Origin: a virus
Direction: 5' to 3' (one strand)
DNA length: 38,932 nucleotides
Virus record (IMG/VR): IMGVR_UViG_3300042691_022806
Coordinates: 1 to 38,932 of that record
Shown in pieces: positions 32,068-38,641 of the stretch; the first letter of the stretch is position 1; each line of letters begins with the position of its first letter. The position numbers were made by a program, and so were the translations under genes. The notes under the pieces were generated by a model. The model was not told the origin of the DNA. It worked only from the letters and a program-made list of their open reading frames with translations, and ran no database searches.

Positions 32068-33021
32068 ATGGCACCTTTAACAAGCGGATCGAGTAAGGCA
32101 ATATTTCAAGAAACTTCACAGCAACGTGTGGGAAGAGGTCGTTATGGTCGCGGTGGTACAAGAGCTACAGTTCCTGTTACTATAAAACTTTGGGGTGCTG
32201 GTGGAAATACTGGTCAATGGCAAGGTGGAAATACAGGAAAACCAGGAGGCGGCGGTGGATTTGCATCTGCTTCTTTTTTATTGGAACCAGGAACTACACT
32301 GAAACTAAGAGTAGGTGGTGCGGGAGTATCTGGATCTGGACGAACAGCAGGTTCGGGAGTTGGTGGATATAATGGTGGAGGTAATGCCAATATAAGCAAT
32401 AACGGAACTGGTGGTGGTGGAGGTGGAATGACCTCTGTTTGTATCGGAACTCATTCGTTTTCTAATGCTTTGATTGTTGCTGGTGGAGGTGGTGGTGGAA
32501 ACTATTACTATGGATCTGCAGGTGGTGGTGCCGGAGGAGGAACATCTGGCAGTCCTGGAGGAGAAACACCACTTTCTGGTGGGGGTGGAACTCAATCTGC
32601 TGGCGGAACAAACCCAACTACACCAGTTAATAATGGATCTGCATTTCAAGGTGGAAGTTGTGTAAGTATGTTTGATAATAGTTTTGACTGTGGTGCAGGT
32701 GGCGGTGGTGGTGGATATTATGGTGGAGCTGCTGGTTCTGGTTGTAATGCTGGCGATGCTGGCGGCGGATCTGGATATGTAGCTTTGAGTGGATCTATAA
32801 ATGGTAAAGATGTTATAACACAGTCATCTACATTAACTGCTGGATCTGGTAGAGTGGTTGGGGGTAGTGGAGACTCTGATTATCCTGGTAGTAGCACTGG
32901 ATATGGATCTTCTGGTGGATCTGATTTTACTGCATATAATGGAGCGGCAAAAATAACTGTCAATGGATCTTCAACATCTTATAGTTATTCTGGATCAGAA
33001 GTTACTATAACTATTCCATAA
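32068..33021 (+). CDS. Glycine-rich adhesin, WGAGG type, Cys-containing (317 aa)
   Basis: MAPLTSGSSKAIFQE anchor, basic GRGRYGRGGTRA stretch, then an ALK/LTK-type glycine-rich domain: VTIKLWGAGGN, EPGTTLKLRVGGAG, GGGGGGMTSVCIG, ALIVAGGGGGG, GGGGTQSAGG, GGGGGYYGG and GSGYVAL, ending in a KITVNGSSTSYSYSGS segment. Cys residues (SVCIG, GSCVS, FDCGA, GSGCNAG) number four, unusual for phage glycine-rich proteins and possible disulfide or metal sites. It follows its fibre partner by 6 nt. Probable receptor-binding tip. Confidence 0.77.
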   Translation: MAPLTSGSSKAIFQETSQQRVGRGRYGRGGTRATVPVTIKLWGAGGNTGQWQGGNTGKPGGGGGFASASFLLEPGTTLKLRVGGAGVSGSGRTAGSGVGGYNGGGNANISNNGTGGGGGGMTSVCIGTHSFSNALIVAGGGGGGNYYYGSAGGGAGGGTSGSPGGETPLSGGGGTQSAGGTNPTTPVNNGSAFQGGSCVSMFDNSFDCGAGGGGGGYYGGAAGSGCNAGDAGGGSGYVALSGSINGKDVITQSSTLTAGSGRVVGGSGDSDYPGSSTGYGSSGGSDFTAYNGAAKITVNGSSTSYSYSGSEVTITIP

Positions 33022-33024
33022 ATA
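33017..33024 (+). promoter_or_regulatory. T4-type late promoter CATAAATA
   Basis: Overlaps the stop of the 32068 gene, is followed by TCTAAAAA, and lies only 14 nt before the ATG at 33039. Confidence 0.75.
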
Positions 33025-33038
33025 TCTAAAAACTTCCA

Positions 33039-33719
33039 ATGACATTCACAAAGATACTTGGACCTGGTATTGCAACGGACACCAATGTCCAGGTAGGTAT
33101 CTTAACCGCCACAAAGTTTTACGGTGACGGTTCAGATTTAACAGGTGTTTCTGCTTCTGGTAGTGGTATTGGTACAGCCCTAAGTGAAGACCTGACCAGT
33201 CCTTTAAATAAAATTTACTATACAGATTCTGTTTTAAGTATTGCTAGTACTACTACTGTCAATGCTCCATCACCAATAAATGTTGCATATACACAATATG
33301 CAGAAATTGCCGTTGAAGAGGATATTGATTTTATTGTTGCGGATGGTGATGATTTCATTACCGATGTACTTGGTATTTCAATTGATGGTACAGATCCATT
33401 ACAAAGTTTTGGTGGTAGAATAAGATCTGATAATTTTACAAATAGGGCAGGAACAGGTGCCCCCAACTTTCCACAAGGAATAAATGTAAGTGGTATTACA
33501 AGTATTGGTAATACCAAAACACTTGGATCTTCAAAGTTTTTACAGAGTGTAGTTGCAGTTGAAGATGTTGTTTATGTTGAGGAAGATACAACCCTCACCT
33601 CTCCTTATAATACTCCTTCAACTCTTCATACAAAAAATAAAATCGTTTCTGTGAATTCTACAAAAGTCCTTACGATCGGTAATGGTGAAGAGTTTATCAT
33701 TGATATATTACAACTATAA
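33039..33719 (+). CDS. Fused two-unit fibre-module protein (226 aa)
   Basis: Unit 1 (~1-118): MTFTKILGPGIATDTN start, ILTATKFYGDGSDLTGV motif, and a foot ending FIVADGDDFITDVLGI. Unit 2 (~122-226): an internal GRIRSDNFTNRAGTGAPNFP, which is the N-terminal module used by separate genes such as 33751 and 35714, followed by NVSGITSIGN and a second foot (LTSPYNTPST...LTIGNGEEFIIDILQL). The protein therefore looks like two complete small fibre proteins joined by loss of a stop/start junction. Single-gene late unit. Confidence 0.72.
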   Translation: MTFTKILGPGIATDTNVQVGILTATKFYGDGSDLTGVSASGSGIGTALSEDLTSPLNKIYYTDSVLSIASTTTVNAPSPINVAYTQYAEIAVEEDIDFIVADGDDFITDVLGISIDGTDPLQSFGGRIRSDNFTNRAGTGAPNFPQGINVSGITSIGNTKTLGSSKFLQSVVAVEDVVYVEEDTTLTSPYNTPSTLHTKNKIVSVNSTKVLTIGNGEEFIIDILQL

Positions 33720-33722
33720 ATA
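33715..33722 (+). promoter_or_regulatory. Consensus T4 late promoter TATAAATA
   Basis: A perfect 8/8 match overlapping the stop of the 33039 gene; 28 nt before the ATG at 33751. Confidence 0.82.
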
Positions 33723-33750
33723 CAAATAAACTTGGTATCCGGATAAGTTA

Positions 33751-34638
33751 ATGTCTACACTCAGAGCTGATAATATTAGTAATAGGACAGGCACTGGTGC
33801 TCCATCATTCCCTAATGGTGCCGTTGTAACTGGCGTGGTGACTGCTACAAGTTTTAGTGGTAATGTAACTGGTAATGTAACTGGAAACGCAACGGGTCTT
33901 TCTGGATCCCCAAACATTACGGTTGGTAATGCAACTGTAACTGGTGATTTAACAGTTCAAGGAACAACAACAACACTTGATACTGTAAATCTGATTGTAG
34001 AAGACAAAAATATTGGTATTGGAACTACATCATCCGCATCAAATACGAGTGCAGACGGCGGCGGTATCACAATCTTTGGTGGAGCAGGAGGAGATAAGAC
34101 TTGGACTTGGGAAAGAGGTAGTAGTTCTTTTGTTTATTCTGATCCTAATAAGTTCAAGGGTGTTCTGGAAACAGTATCGGCAGCAACCACTTATATGAGT
34201 GGTAGCAATCTTGTTTTGGAAATGGATGTAAGAAACGCAACGACTTATACTTACACCATTCCAACTGGTGCAAACATTGGTATTGTGTCGTTCAAGAATA
34301 TGCCCGCCTTTACTGGTAATGCAAACGGAACGACACTGACTTGCATCTTTACTCAGATGTCATCAACACCAGCAGGAACTGGAAACACAACTGGTACAAC
34401 TGGTATCGGAACCAACTGTTTTGTGACTGGATATGAGAACGGGGCGGCAGTTGCTGGTATTTCAACCAGAGCATTGGTTGGTTCTGCAACAACAATTACT
34501 CTATCTTCAACTGCAAATGATAGAGACTTTGTTTCGTTCTTTGTGCATTATACTGGTGGTACGAATACAACCGCAACAAGTTACCAGGTTTATGCGACGA
34601 AGAACGGAGGATTTAGACAAGGTAACGTAGGAGTCTGA
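33751..34638 (+). CDS. Tail-fibre-like protein, MSTLRADNI type (295 aa)
   Basis: MSTLRADNISNRTGTGAPSF module, VVTGVVTATSFSGN with three GN[VA]T units, GLSGSPNITV, DLTVQGTTTTLDTVNLIVED with IGIGTTSSASN and ADGGGITIFGG (~75-125), and a C-terminal domain (~130-295) ending ATKNGGFRQGNVGV. From the DLTV domain on it is a close paralogue of the 12111 fibre. The next product, a glycine-rich adhesin beginning MAPIF, starts 4 nt after the stop, so this is another fibre/adhesin cassette. Confidence 0.77.
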   Translation: MSTLRADNISNRTGTGAPSFPNGAVVTGVVTATSFSGNVTGNVTGNATGLSGSPNITVGNATVTGDLTVQGTTTTLDTVNLIVEDKNIGIGTTSSASNTSADGGGITIFGGAGGDKTWTWERGSSSFVYSDPNKFKGVLETVSAATTYMSGSNLVLEMDVRNATTYTYTIPTGANIGIVSFKNMPAFTGNANGTTLTCIFTQMSSTPAGTGNTTGTTGIGTNCFVTGYENGAAVAGISTRALVGSATTITLSSTANDRDFVSFFVHYTGGTNTTATSYQVYATKNGGFRQGNVGV

Positions 34639-34642
34639 TAGT

Positions 34643-35647
34643 ATGGCACCGATTTTTACTGGGTCTAAACTAGGTTTTGGTAGAGTTGATGCTGCTGGTC
34701 CTTCTGGTCCTGGTGTTTTTTCTGCAACTGGTGGAACAACTATAACTCCTGGAAATGGATATAAGTATCACGTATTTACTGCTTCTGGTGATGCCTTTAC
34801 AGTAACTGGTTTTCCCGTTAGCGTAGAACTTTTAGTCGTTGCTGGTGGTGCCGGAGGTGGCGGTAACTATGGTGGAGGTGGTGGTGCTGGTGGAGCAATA
34901 TATTATGGTCCTCCTTCCAGTGTAACGGGACAAGTAAGTGGATCTTCTTATCCTATTCCTGTCGGAACACATCCAGTTACTATTGGTGGTGCTGGTGCCG
35001 GTGGACCAAGCAATAGCGGTACACCGGGTGCTGGAGTTGCGGGTGGTAATACAACACTAGGTTCTTTATTAACTGCTGTTGGTGGTGGACCTGGTGGTGG
35101 CAACAACTATGGTGGTGGTCCAGGAGGATCTGGCGGTGGTGGTTCTTATGTAGGAACTGGACCAACAACTGGTACAAATGGAACAACAAATCAAGGATAT
35201 GGAGGTGGTCCAAGAAGAGTAGATAGTCCACCATCTAATGGAGGATCTGGTGGAGGTGGAGCAGGAGGAAGTGGAACTACCGCTCCATATACTGGATCGA
35301 GCGATTATGGTGGAGCAGGAGGAAATGGTGGCGCTTATCCTATTTTTGCGGCACCTTTTATATTACCAGCAATACCTGCACCTAATCAACCGGTGATTGG
35401 ACCAACTGGACTGTACGCAGGCGGTGGTGGTGGTGGATCTGGTGGATATCAAAGTAATAGTTTTGGTGGACCTGGTGGACCTGGTGGTGGAGGACCTGGT
35501 GGATCTCAACAACCAGGATTCAACACAAGACCAGGAAATCCTGCTACTGGATATGGATCAGGTGGTGGTGGATCTTCTGGTGGCGCTGGAACTGGAAGTG
35601 GCGCTCCTGGAACTGATGGTATCGTGATCATTCGCTATCTAGTATAA
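34643..35647 (+). CDS. Glycine-rich putative adhesin (334 aa)
   Basis: The MAPIFTGSKLGFGRVDAAGP anchor combines MAPI of the 18794/22042 group with an FTG..x(2)GFG element like that of 13195 and 14755. A VELLVVAGGAGGGG-type glycine-rich domain follows: YKYHVFTASGDAFTV, HPVTIGGAGAGGP, PGGGNNYGGG, a Pro/Ala/Ile-rich segment (~230-262: FAAPFILPAIPAPNQP), GGPGGPGGGGPGG and a closing DGIVIIRYLV strand. Repeated G-G-P triplets are the most collagen-like stretch in the window. Probable receptor-binding protein paired with the 33751 fibre. Confidence 0.77.
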   Translation: MAPIFTGSKLGFGRVDAAGPSGPGVFSATGGTTITPGNGYKYHVFTASGDAFTVTGFPVSVELLVVAGGAGGGGNYGGGGGAGGAIYYGPPSSVTGQVSGSSYPIPVGTHPVTIGGAGAGGPSNSGTPGAGVAGGNTTLGSLLTAVGGGPGGGNNYGGGPGGSGGGGSYVGTGPTTGTNGTTNQGYGGGPRRVDSPPSNGGSGGGGAGGSGTTAPYTGSSDYGGAGGNGGAYPIFAAPFILPAIPAPNQPVIGPTGLYAGGGGGGSGGYQSNSFGGPGGPGGGGPGGSQQPGFNTRPGNPATGYGSGGGGSSGGAGTGSGAPGTDGIVIIRYLV

Positions 35648-35676
35648 AACGCACCAAACAACCAACTTCCTTGTGT

Positions 35677-35684
35677 AATAAATA
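35677..35684 (+). promoter_or_regulatory. T4-type late promoter AATAAATA
   Basis: Lies in the 66-nt gap after the 34643 gene and 29 nt before the ATG at 35714. Confidence 0.65.
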
Positions 35685-35713
35685 CTTTTAATATTGGATG
35701 ATTCTATAATCTA

Positions 35714-36151
35714 ATGTCAAGAATCAGAGCAGATAAGATAGTCAATCGTGCCGGTACGGGTGCTCCTGAATTCCCATATGGCATAGTTGTTAGTGGTGTT
35801 GTAAGTGCAACTACATTTGATCAGAATATAAGTGGCATTGTTAGTGCAACTGGTGGTTTTAATATCAATATTCAGTCCAGTGGAGTTTCAATCGCCAACA
35901 CGATTAAGACATTAAATTTTACTGGAGCTCAAAATAGTTTTGCTTATAATTCTACAACTAAGGTAGTTGATGTTAATATTTCTGGTGTTTCTGCTACTGG
36001 TATTAATACTGGTGGATTCTGGTCTAATCCAAACACCATTAGTAATGCGGTTTCTTTAACTAATCCAAATCATAACTATGGTATGTTTGGACCAGTTCAA
36101 TTAAATGCCACTGTTACTGTTGGTGCTGGCAACACCTTTACTATTGTTTAG
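35714..36151 (+). CDS. Short fibre-module protein, MSRIRADKI type (145 aa)
   Basis: MSRIRADKIVNRAGTGAPEF module, then VVSGVVSATTFDQN, an IANTIKTLNFTGAQNSFAYN beta segment with DVNISG, and a foot NAVSLTNPNHNYGMFGPVQL-NATVTVGAGNTFTIV. The VTVGAGNTFTIV ending is a common foot of cyanophage and pelagiphage fibre-like proteins. Complete small fibre subunit: anchor, short shaft, foot. First of four consecutive short modules. Confidence 0.74.
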   Translation: MSRIRADKIVNRAGTGAPEFPYGIVVSGVVSATTFDQNISGIVSATGGFNINIQSSGVSIANTIKTLNFTGAQNSFAYNSTTKVVDVNISGVSATGINTGGFWSNPNTISNAVSLTNPNHNYGMFGPVQLNATVTVGAGNTFTIV

Positions 36152-36160
36152 AGGAGGTGA
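36151..36160 (+). promoter_or_regulatory. Near-perfect Shine-Dalgarno site GAGGAGGTGA
   Basis: It contains GGAGGTGA, the full complement of the bacterial 16S 3' end, 5 nt before the ATG at 36166. It is the strongest ribosome binding site in the window. Confidence 0.78.
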
Positions 36161-36165
36161 ATTAA

Positions 36166-36441
36166 ATGTCAACTTTAAGGGTTAATAAACTTGTAAATCA
36201 AAATGATAATGGAAGAGTTTCATTCAGTCGTGGAGTGACTGTTGGTGCTGGTCAGACAATATTTGGTACATATTCTATAAATTCTACGGGTATAATGACT
36301 TCTCCATCATTATCTGTTGGTAGCACAATGGTTTGTTCTGGTGTAATTACTGCTACATCTTTCTTGGGTGACGGGACAGGACTAACAAACGTTCCTGGAT
36401 TTTCAAAGGGTAAAGGTATTACTTTCGCAATTTTAGGTTAA
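36166..36441 (+). CDS. Short fibre-module protein A of a tandem triplet (91 aa)
   Basis: MSTLRVNKLVNQNDNGRVSF module, GVTVGAGQTIFG, VITATSFLGDGTGLTNVPG motif and a C-terminus FSKGKGITFAIL. The product is the first of three adjacent paralogues (36166, 36446, 36731) that share the order N-module, GV/GA-I/P-AG segment, (G)N(H/I)NITG-like strand, GDG/GNG motif and a G-K-x-x-x-F-x-x-I-L ending. No foot domain follows, unlike 35714. It has the strongest ribosome binding site here, so it may be made in high amounts. Confidence 0.74.
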   Translation: MSTLRVNKLVNQNDNGRVSFSRGVTVGAGQTIFGTYSINSTGIMTSPSLSVGSTMVCSGVITATSFLGDGTGLTNVPGFSKGKGITFAILG

Positions 36442-36445
36442 AACT

Positions 36446-36727
36446 ATGTCAGTAGATTCTAAAATTAAAGTCGATTCAATTGAAGCATATGACCCTCCTG
36501 GTCCTGTGAATCTTCCATATGGTGCTATCCTTCCAGCAGGATCTACGTTTGAACTTGGAGGAAATCACAATATCACTGGAATTGTAACCACAGGTTCTTG
36601 CACAGCAACTAATGTCAATGTAAATGGCACTCTAGTTGGAACTTTTGTTGGGGATTCTTCAACTATTACAGGACTTCCTGTTATAAATGAAGGTAAAGCA
36701 GTCACGTTCTCTATGATTCTAATTTAA
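36446..36727 (+). CDS. Short fibre-module protein B of a tandem triplet (93 aa)
   Basis: MSVDSKIKVDSIEAYDPPGP-VNLP module (a diverged form of the L-R-V-D-N-I start), GAILPAGSTFELGGNHNITG strand, TNVNVNGTLVGTFVGDSS with TITGLPVI, and a C-terminus NEGKAVTFSMIL. It aligns best with the next gene (PAGxxxxxxGNxNITGxxT and TNxNVxGT). It starts 4 nt after the preceding stop. Likely arose by tandem duplication and then diverged. Confidence 0.73.
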   Translation: MSVDSKIKVDSIEAYDPPGPVNLPYGAILPAGSTFELGGNHNITGIVTTGSCTATNVNVNGTLVGTFVGDSSTITGLPVINEGKAVTFSMILI

Positions 36728-36730
36728 GAT

Positions 36731-37024
36731 ATGTCTAAAATTAAAGTAAACTACGTTGTCAATAAAAATGAAGACGGACCAGTCGAATTTACGAAAGGTG
36801 TAACAATTCCTGCTGGTGTGGGATTAGATATTCAAGGAAACATCAACATCACTGGCGTTGCAACTTTTGGGCAATATAATGTTACTAATATGAATGTTGC
36901 TGGAACTATAACTGCCAATAAATTTGTTGGAAACGGATCTGCTCTATCAAATCTTCCTACGATGACTAATGGCAAGATGTTTGCATATAAAAGAATACTC
37001 GGATATGATGAATTTAGAGCATAG
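36731..37024 (+). CDS. Short fibre-module protein C of a tandem triplet (97 aa)
   Basis: MSKIKVNYVVNKNEDGPVEF module, GVTIPAGVGLDIQGNINITG, TNMNVAGTITANKFVGNGSA with LSNLPTM, and a C-terminus TNGKMFAYKRILGYDEFRA that is longer than in its two siblings. It starts 3 nt after the preceding stop. The conserved G-K-x-x-x-(F/Y)-x-x-I-L end in all three, despite different surrounding residues, suggests a shared docking or trimer-closing element. Confidence 0.73.
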   Translation: MSKIKVNYVVNKNEDGPVEFTKGVTIPAGVGLDIQGNINITGVATFGQYNVTNMNVAGTITANKFVGNGSALSNLPTMTNGKMFAYKRILGYDEFRA

Positions 37025-37031
37025 TACTCAG

Positions 37032-37039
37032 TATAAATA
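37032..37039 (+). promoter_or_regulatory. Consensus T4 late promoter TATAAATA
   Basis: A perfect 8/8 match 8 nt after the stop of the 36731 gene and 28 nt before the ATG at 37068. Confidence 0.8.
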
Positions 37040-37067
37040 AATCAAAGAGAAATACTTACAATAAACT

Positions 37068-37439
37068 ATGGCTGCTCCTAATATTGTTGGCGTAACTACT
37101 GTCACCGGTGAAACTACATATGTAAGTTGTACTGGATCGGATCAAGTTCTGGTAGATAATCCAGCTGATAGTAACTACGTTTATAGAATTAATTCAATTA
37201 TTGTAGCAAATGATGACGGCACTAGTGCTGGTGATATTACAGTTACAATTAATAGTGCTGCAAATGGTGGAGGAACTCCATATCACCTTGCAAAAACTGT
37301 GGCAGTAGCGGCAGATTCTACTTTAGTTGTTCTGGATAGAGCATCTTCAATTTATCTGTTGGAAAACAAATCAATCGTTGTAAATGGAACTAACAATCGT
37401 CTTGATGTTGTTTGTTCATACGAAAAAATAATTGACTGA
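37068..37439 (+). CDS. Small virion protein, paralogue of the 7140 gene (123 aa)
   Basis: Starts MAAPNIVGVTTVTGETTYVS; it aligns throughout with the 7140 protein (YRINSIIVANDDGT, AADSTLVVLDR, YLLENKSIVV and VCSYEKIID against the matching segments there). Both copies precede a glycine-rich gene. Here the gap to that gene is 35 nt and holds a weak late box, whereas the 7140 pair overlaps by 1 nt. A connector for the glycine-rich product is inferred from the repeated pairing. Confidence 0.73.
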   Translation: MAAPNIVGVTTVTGETTYVSCTGSDQVLVDNPADSNYVYRINSIIVANDDGTSAGDITVTINSAANGGGTPYHLAKTVAVAADSTLVVLDRASSIYLLENKSIVVNGTNNRLDVVCSYEKIID

Positions 37440-37448
37440 TATAACTGA

Positions 37449-37456
37449 TATAAATC
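37449..37456 (+). promoter_or_regulatory. Possible late promoter TATAAATC
   Basis: A 7/8 match, deviating at the last base, 18 nt before the ATG at 37475 and followed by AAAAAGGGATAG, which may act as its ribosome binding site. Confidence 0.4.
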
Positions 37457-37474
37457 AAAAAGGGATAGAGAAAA

Positions 37475-38344
37475 ATGACTATTAATAGTTTTAATAGAGG
37501 AAATTCTCTTTCAAGGATTGGTAGAAATGTCACTGTTGCATCAATTAGAACTGCATCTTCCAGTGGTGGGACTAAAACAATAAGTGGTTCGCACGCAATA
37601 CATACTTTTACTGGATCAGGTACATTATCTGTAACTTATGCTGCAGGAGAGGTAATTTATGCCCCTTCTAGAAACAAAGAATTAAAAACTACAACTTCAA
37701 CATCACTTTCAATAGAATACCTCATAGTTGGTGGTGGAGCTGGTGGGCAAAGTGGACATGAAAGCGGTGGCGCTGGTGGACAAGTTGTACCAGGAACATT
37801 TACAACATCTTCAACATCGTTACCAGTGTCTGTTGGTGGGGGCGGTGCTGCTAGTTCACCTGGTCCAAATGGTTCTGGTAATAATGGAAGCCCTTCATCT
37901 TTTGGTCCTGTAACCACACCATCTGCACCTTCTGGTGGCGTGGGACCAACTGGATCTCCTTCTGGTTCACAAGGAGTCGGAGCTCCTGGTAATGGTGGAA
38001 GTAGACCTGGTGGTAATGGAGTTCAAAACTCATTGAGTGGAACCAATCTATATTATGGTGGAGGCGGCGGCGGCGCTGGTGGTGTTAGTTACGAAACCTC
38101 TCAAGGTGGTAATGGTGGATATGGTGGAGGAGGAGCAGGTGGAACTGCATCTGGTGGATCTGGTGGTCGTCCAGGAAACCAAGATGGAACTTATGGATCT
38201 CCTACTCCCTCTGGAGGATCTGCTGCTGCAGCAAATACTGGCGGTGGAGGAGGTTCTGGTGGAATTTCATGGTGTGGAACGGTATATTGTGGAGGAAATC
38301 AAGGGGGATCTGGAATAATCATTGCAAAATTTCTTCAGGAATGA
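37475..38344 (+). CDS. Glycine-rich putative adhesin (289 aa)
   Basis: The N-terminal MTINSFNRGNSLSRIGRNVT anchor is distantly like those of 24471/25488. The domain opens with HAIHTFTGSGTLSV, is interrupted by a ~25-residue insertion (VIYAPSRNKELKTTTSTSLS), and continues IEYLIVGGGAGG, SLPVSVGGGGAA, repeated PGNGGS/PGGNG and GGGGGAGG tracts, and a closing GSGIIIAKFLQE. Two Cys lie near the end (WCGTVYCGG). The last ~25 codons contain the likely promoter of the glutaredoxin gene. Probable receptor-binding protein. Confidence 0.75.
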   Translation: MTINSFNRGNSLSRIGRNVTVASIRTASSSGGTKTISGSHAIHTFTGSGTLSVTYAAGEVIYAPSRNKELKTTTSTSLSIEYLIVGGGAGGQSGHESGGAGGQVVPGTFTTSSTSLPVSVGGGGAASSPGPNGSGNNGSPSSFGPVTTPSAPSGGVGPTGSPSGSQGVGAPGNGGSRPGGNGVQNSLSGTNLYYGGGGGGAGGVSYETSQGGNGGYGGGGAGGTASGGSGGRPGNQDGTYGSPTPSGGSAAAANTGGGGGSGGISWCGTVYCGGNQGGSGIIIAKFLQE

Positions 38345-38350
38345 TATAAT
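38322..38350 (+). promoter_or_regulatory. Probable sigma70-type promoter TTGCAA-17-TATAAT
   Basis: A perfect TATAAT (38345-38350) with a 17-nt spacer to TTGCAA (38322-38327, 4/6 match). It lies across the end of the glycine-rich gene, 54 nt before the glutaredoxin ATG, and fits early expression of that gene. Confidence 0.6.
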
Positions 38351-38404
38351 AAAAAAGGCATAGATGTACATAACTATACATAAAGTAAACATTTACAAAA
38401 CTAT

Positions 38405-38641
38405 ATGAATTTCACAGTTTATTCGAAACCAGGTTGCCCTTATTGTGACAAAGTTAAAAATGTGTTAGAGTTGACAAAACTCCAACACGTCGTGTATACT
38501 TTGGATAAGGACTTTACCAGAGAAGGATTTTACGCAGAATTTGGTGAAGGATCTACATTCCCGCAAGTAATTTGTGATACTAAAAAATTAGGAGGATGCG
38601 TTGACACAATCAAATTCCTCAAAGAGAATCAAATCGTCTGA
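38405..38641 (+). CDS. nrdC: Glutaredoxin (78 aa)
   Basis: A thioredoxin-fold protein of usual phage glutaredoxin length. The active site C11-P-Y-C14 follows the first strand (MNFTVYSKPG), the cis-proline loop TFPQV lies at 51-55, and GGC is at 63-65. It should carry out dithiol-disulfide exchange using glutathione and, in T4-like phages, supply electrons to ribonucleotide reductase for dNTP synthesis during infection; NrdC is the T4 counterpart, so the symbol is by analogy. It follows a probable sigma70-type promoter and marks the border from structural to metabolic genes. Confidence 0.93.
   Translation: MNFTVYSKPGCPYCDKVKNVLELTKLQHVVYTLDKDFTREGFYAEFGEGSTFPQVICDTKKLGGCVDTIKFLKENQIV

Noticed and set aside
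7508-38344. Diversity-generating retroelement acting on the adhesins
   Set aside because: No reverse transcriptase, template repeat or C-type-lectin variable region was found in the window.
38472-38501. TTGACA with TATACT inside the glutaredoxin gene as a promoter
   Set aside because: 18-nt spacer and inside a strongly conserved coding region; no gene start fits it well.
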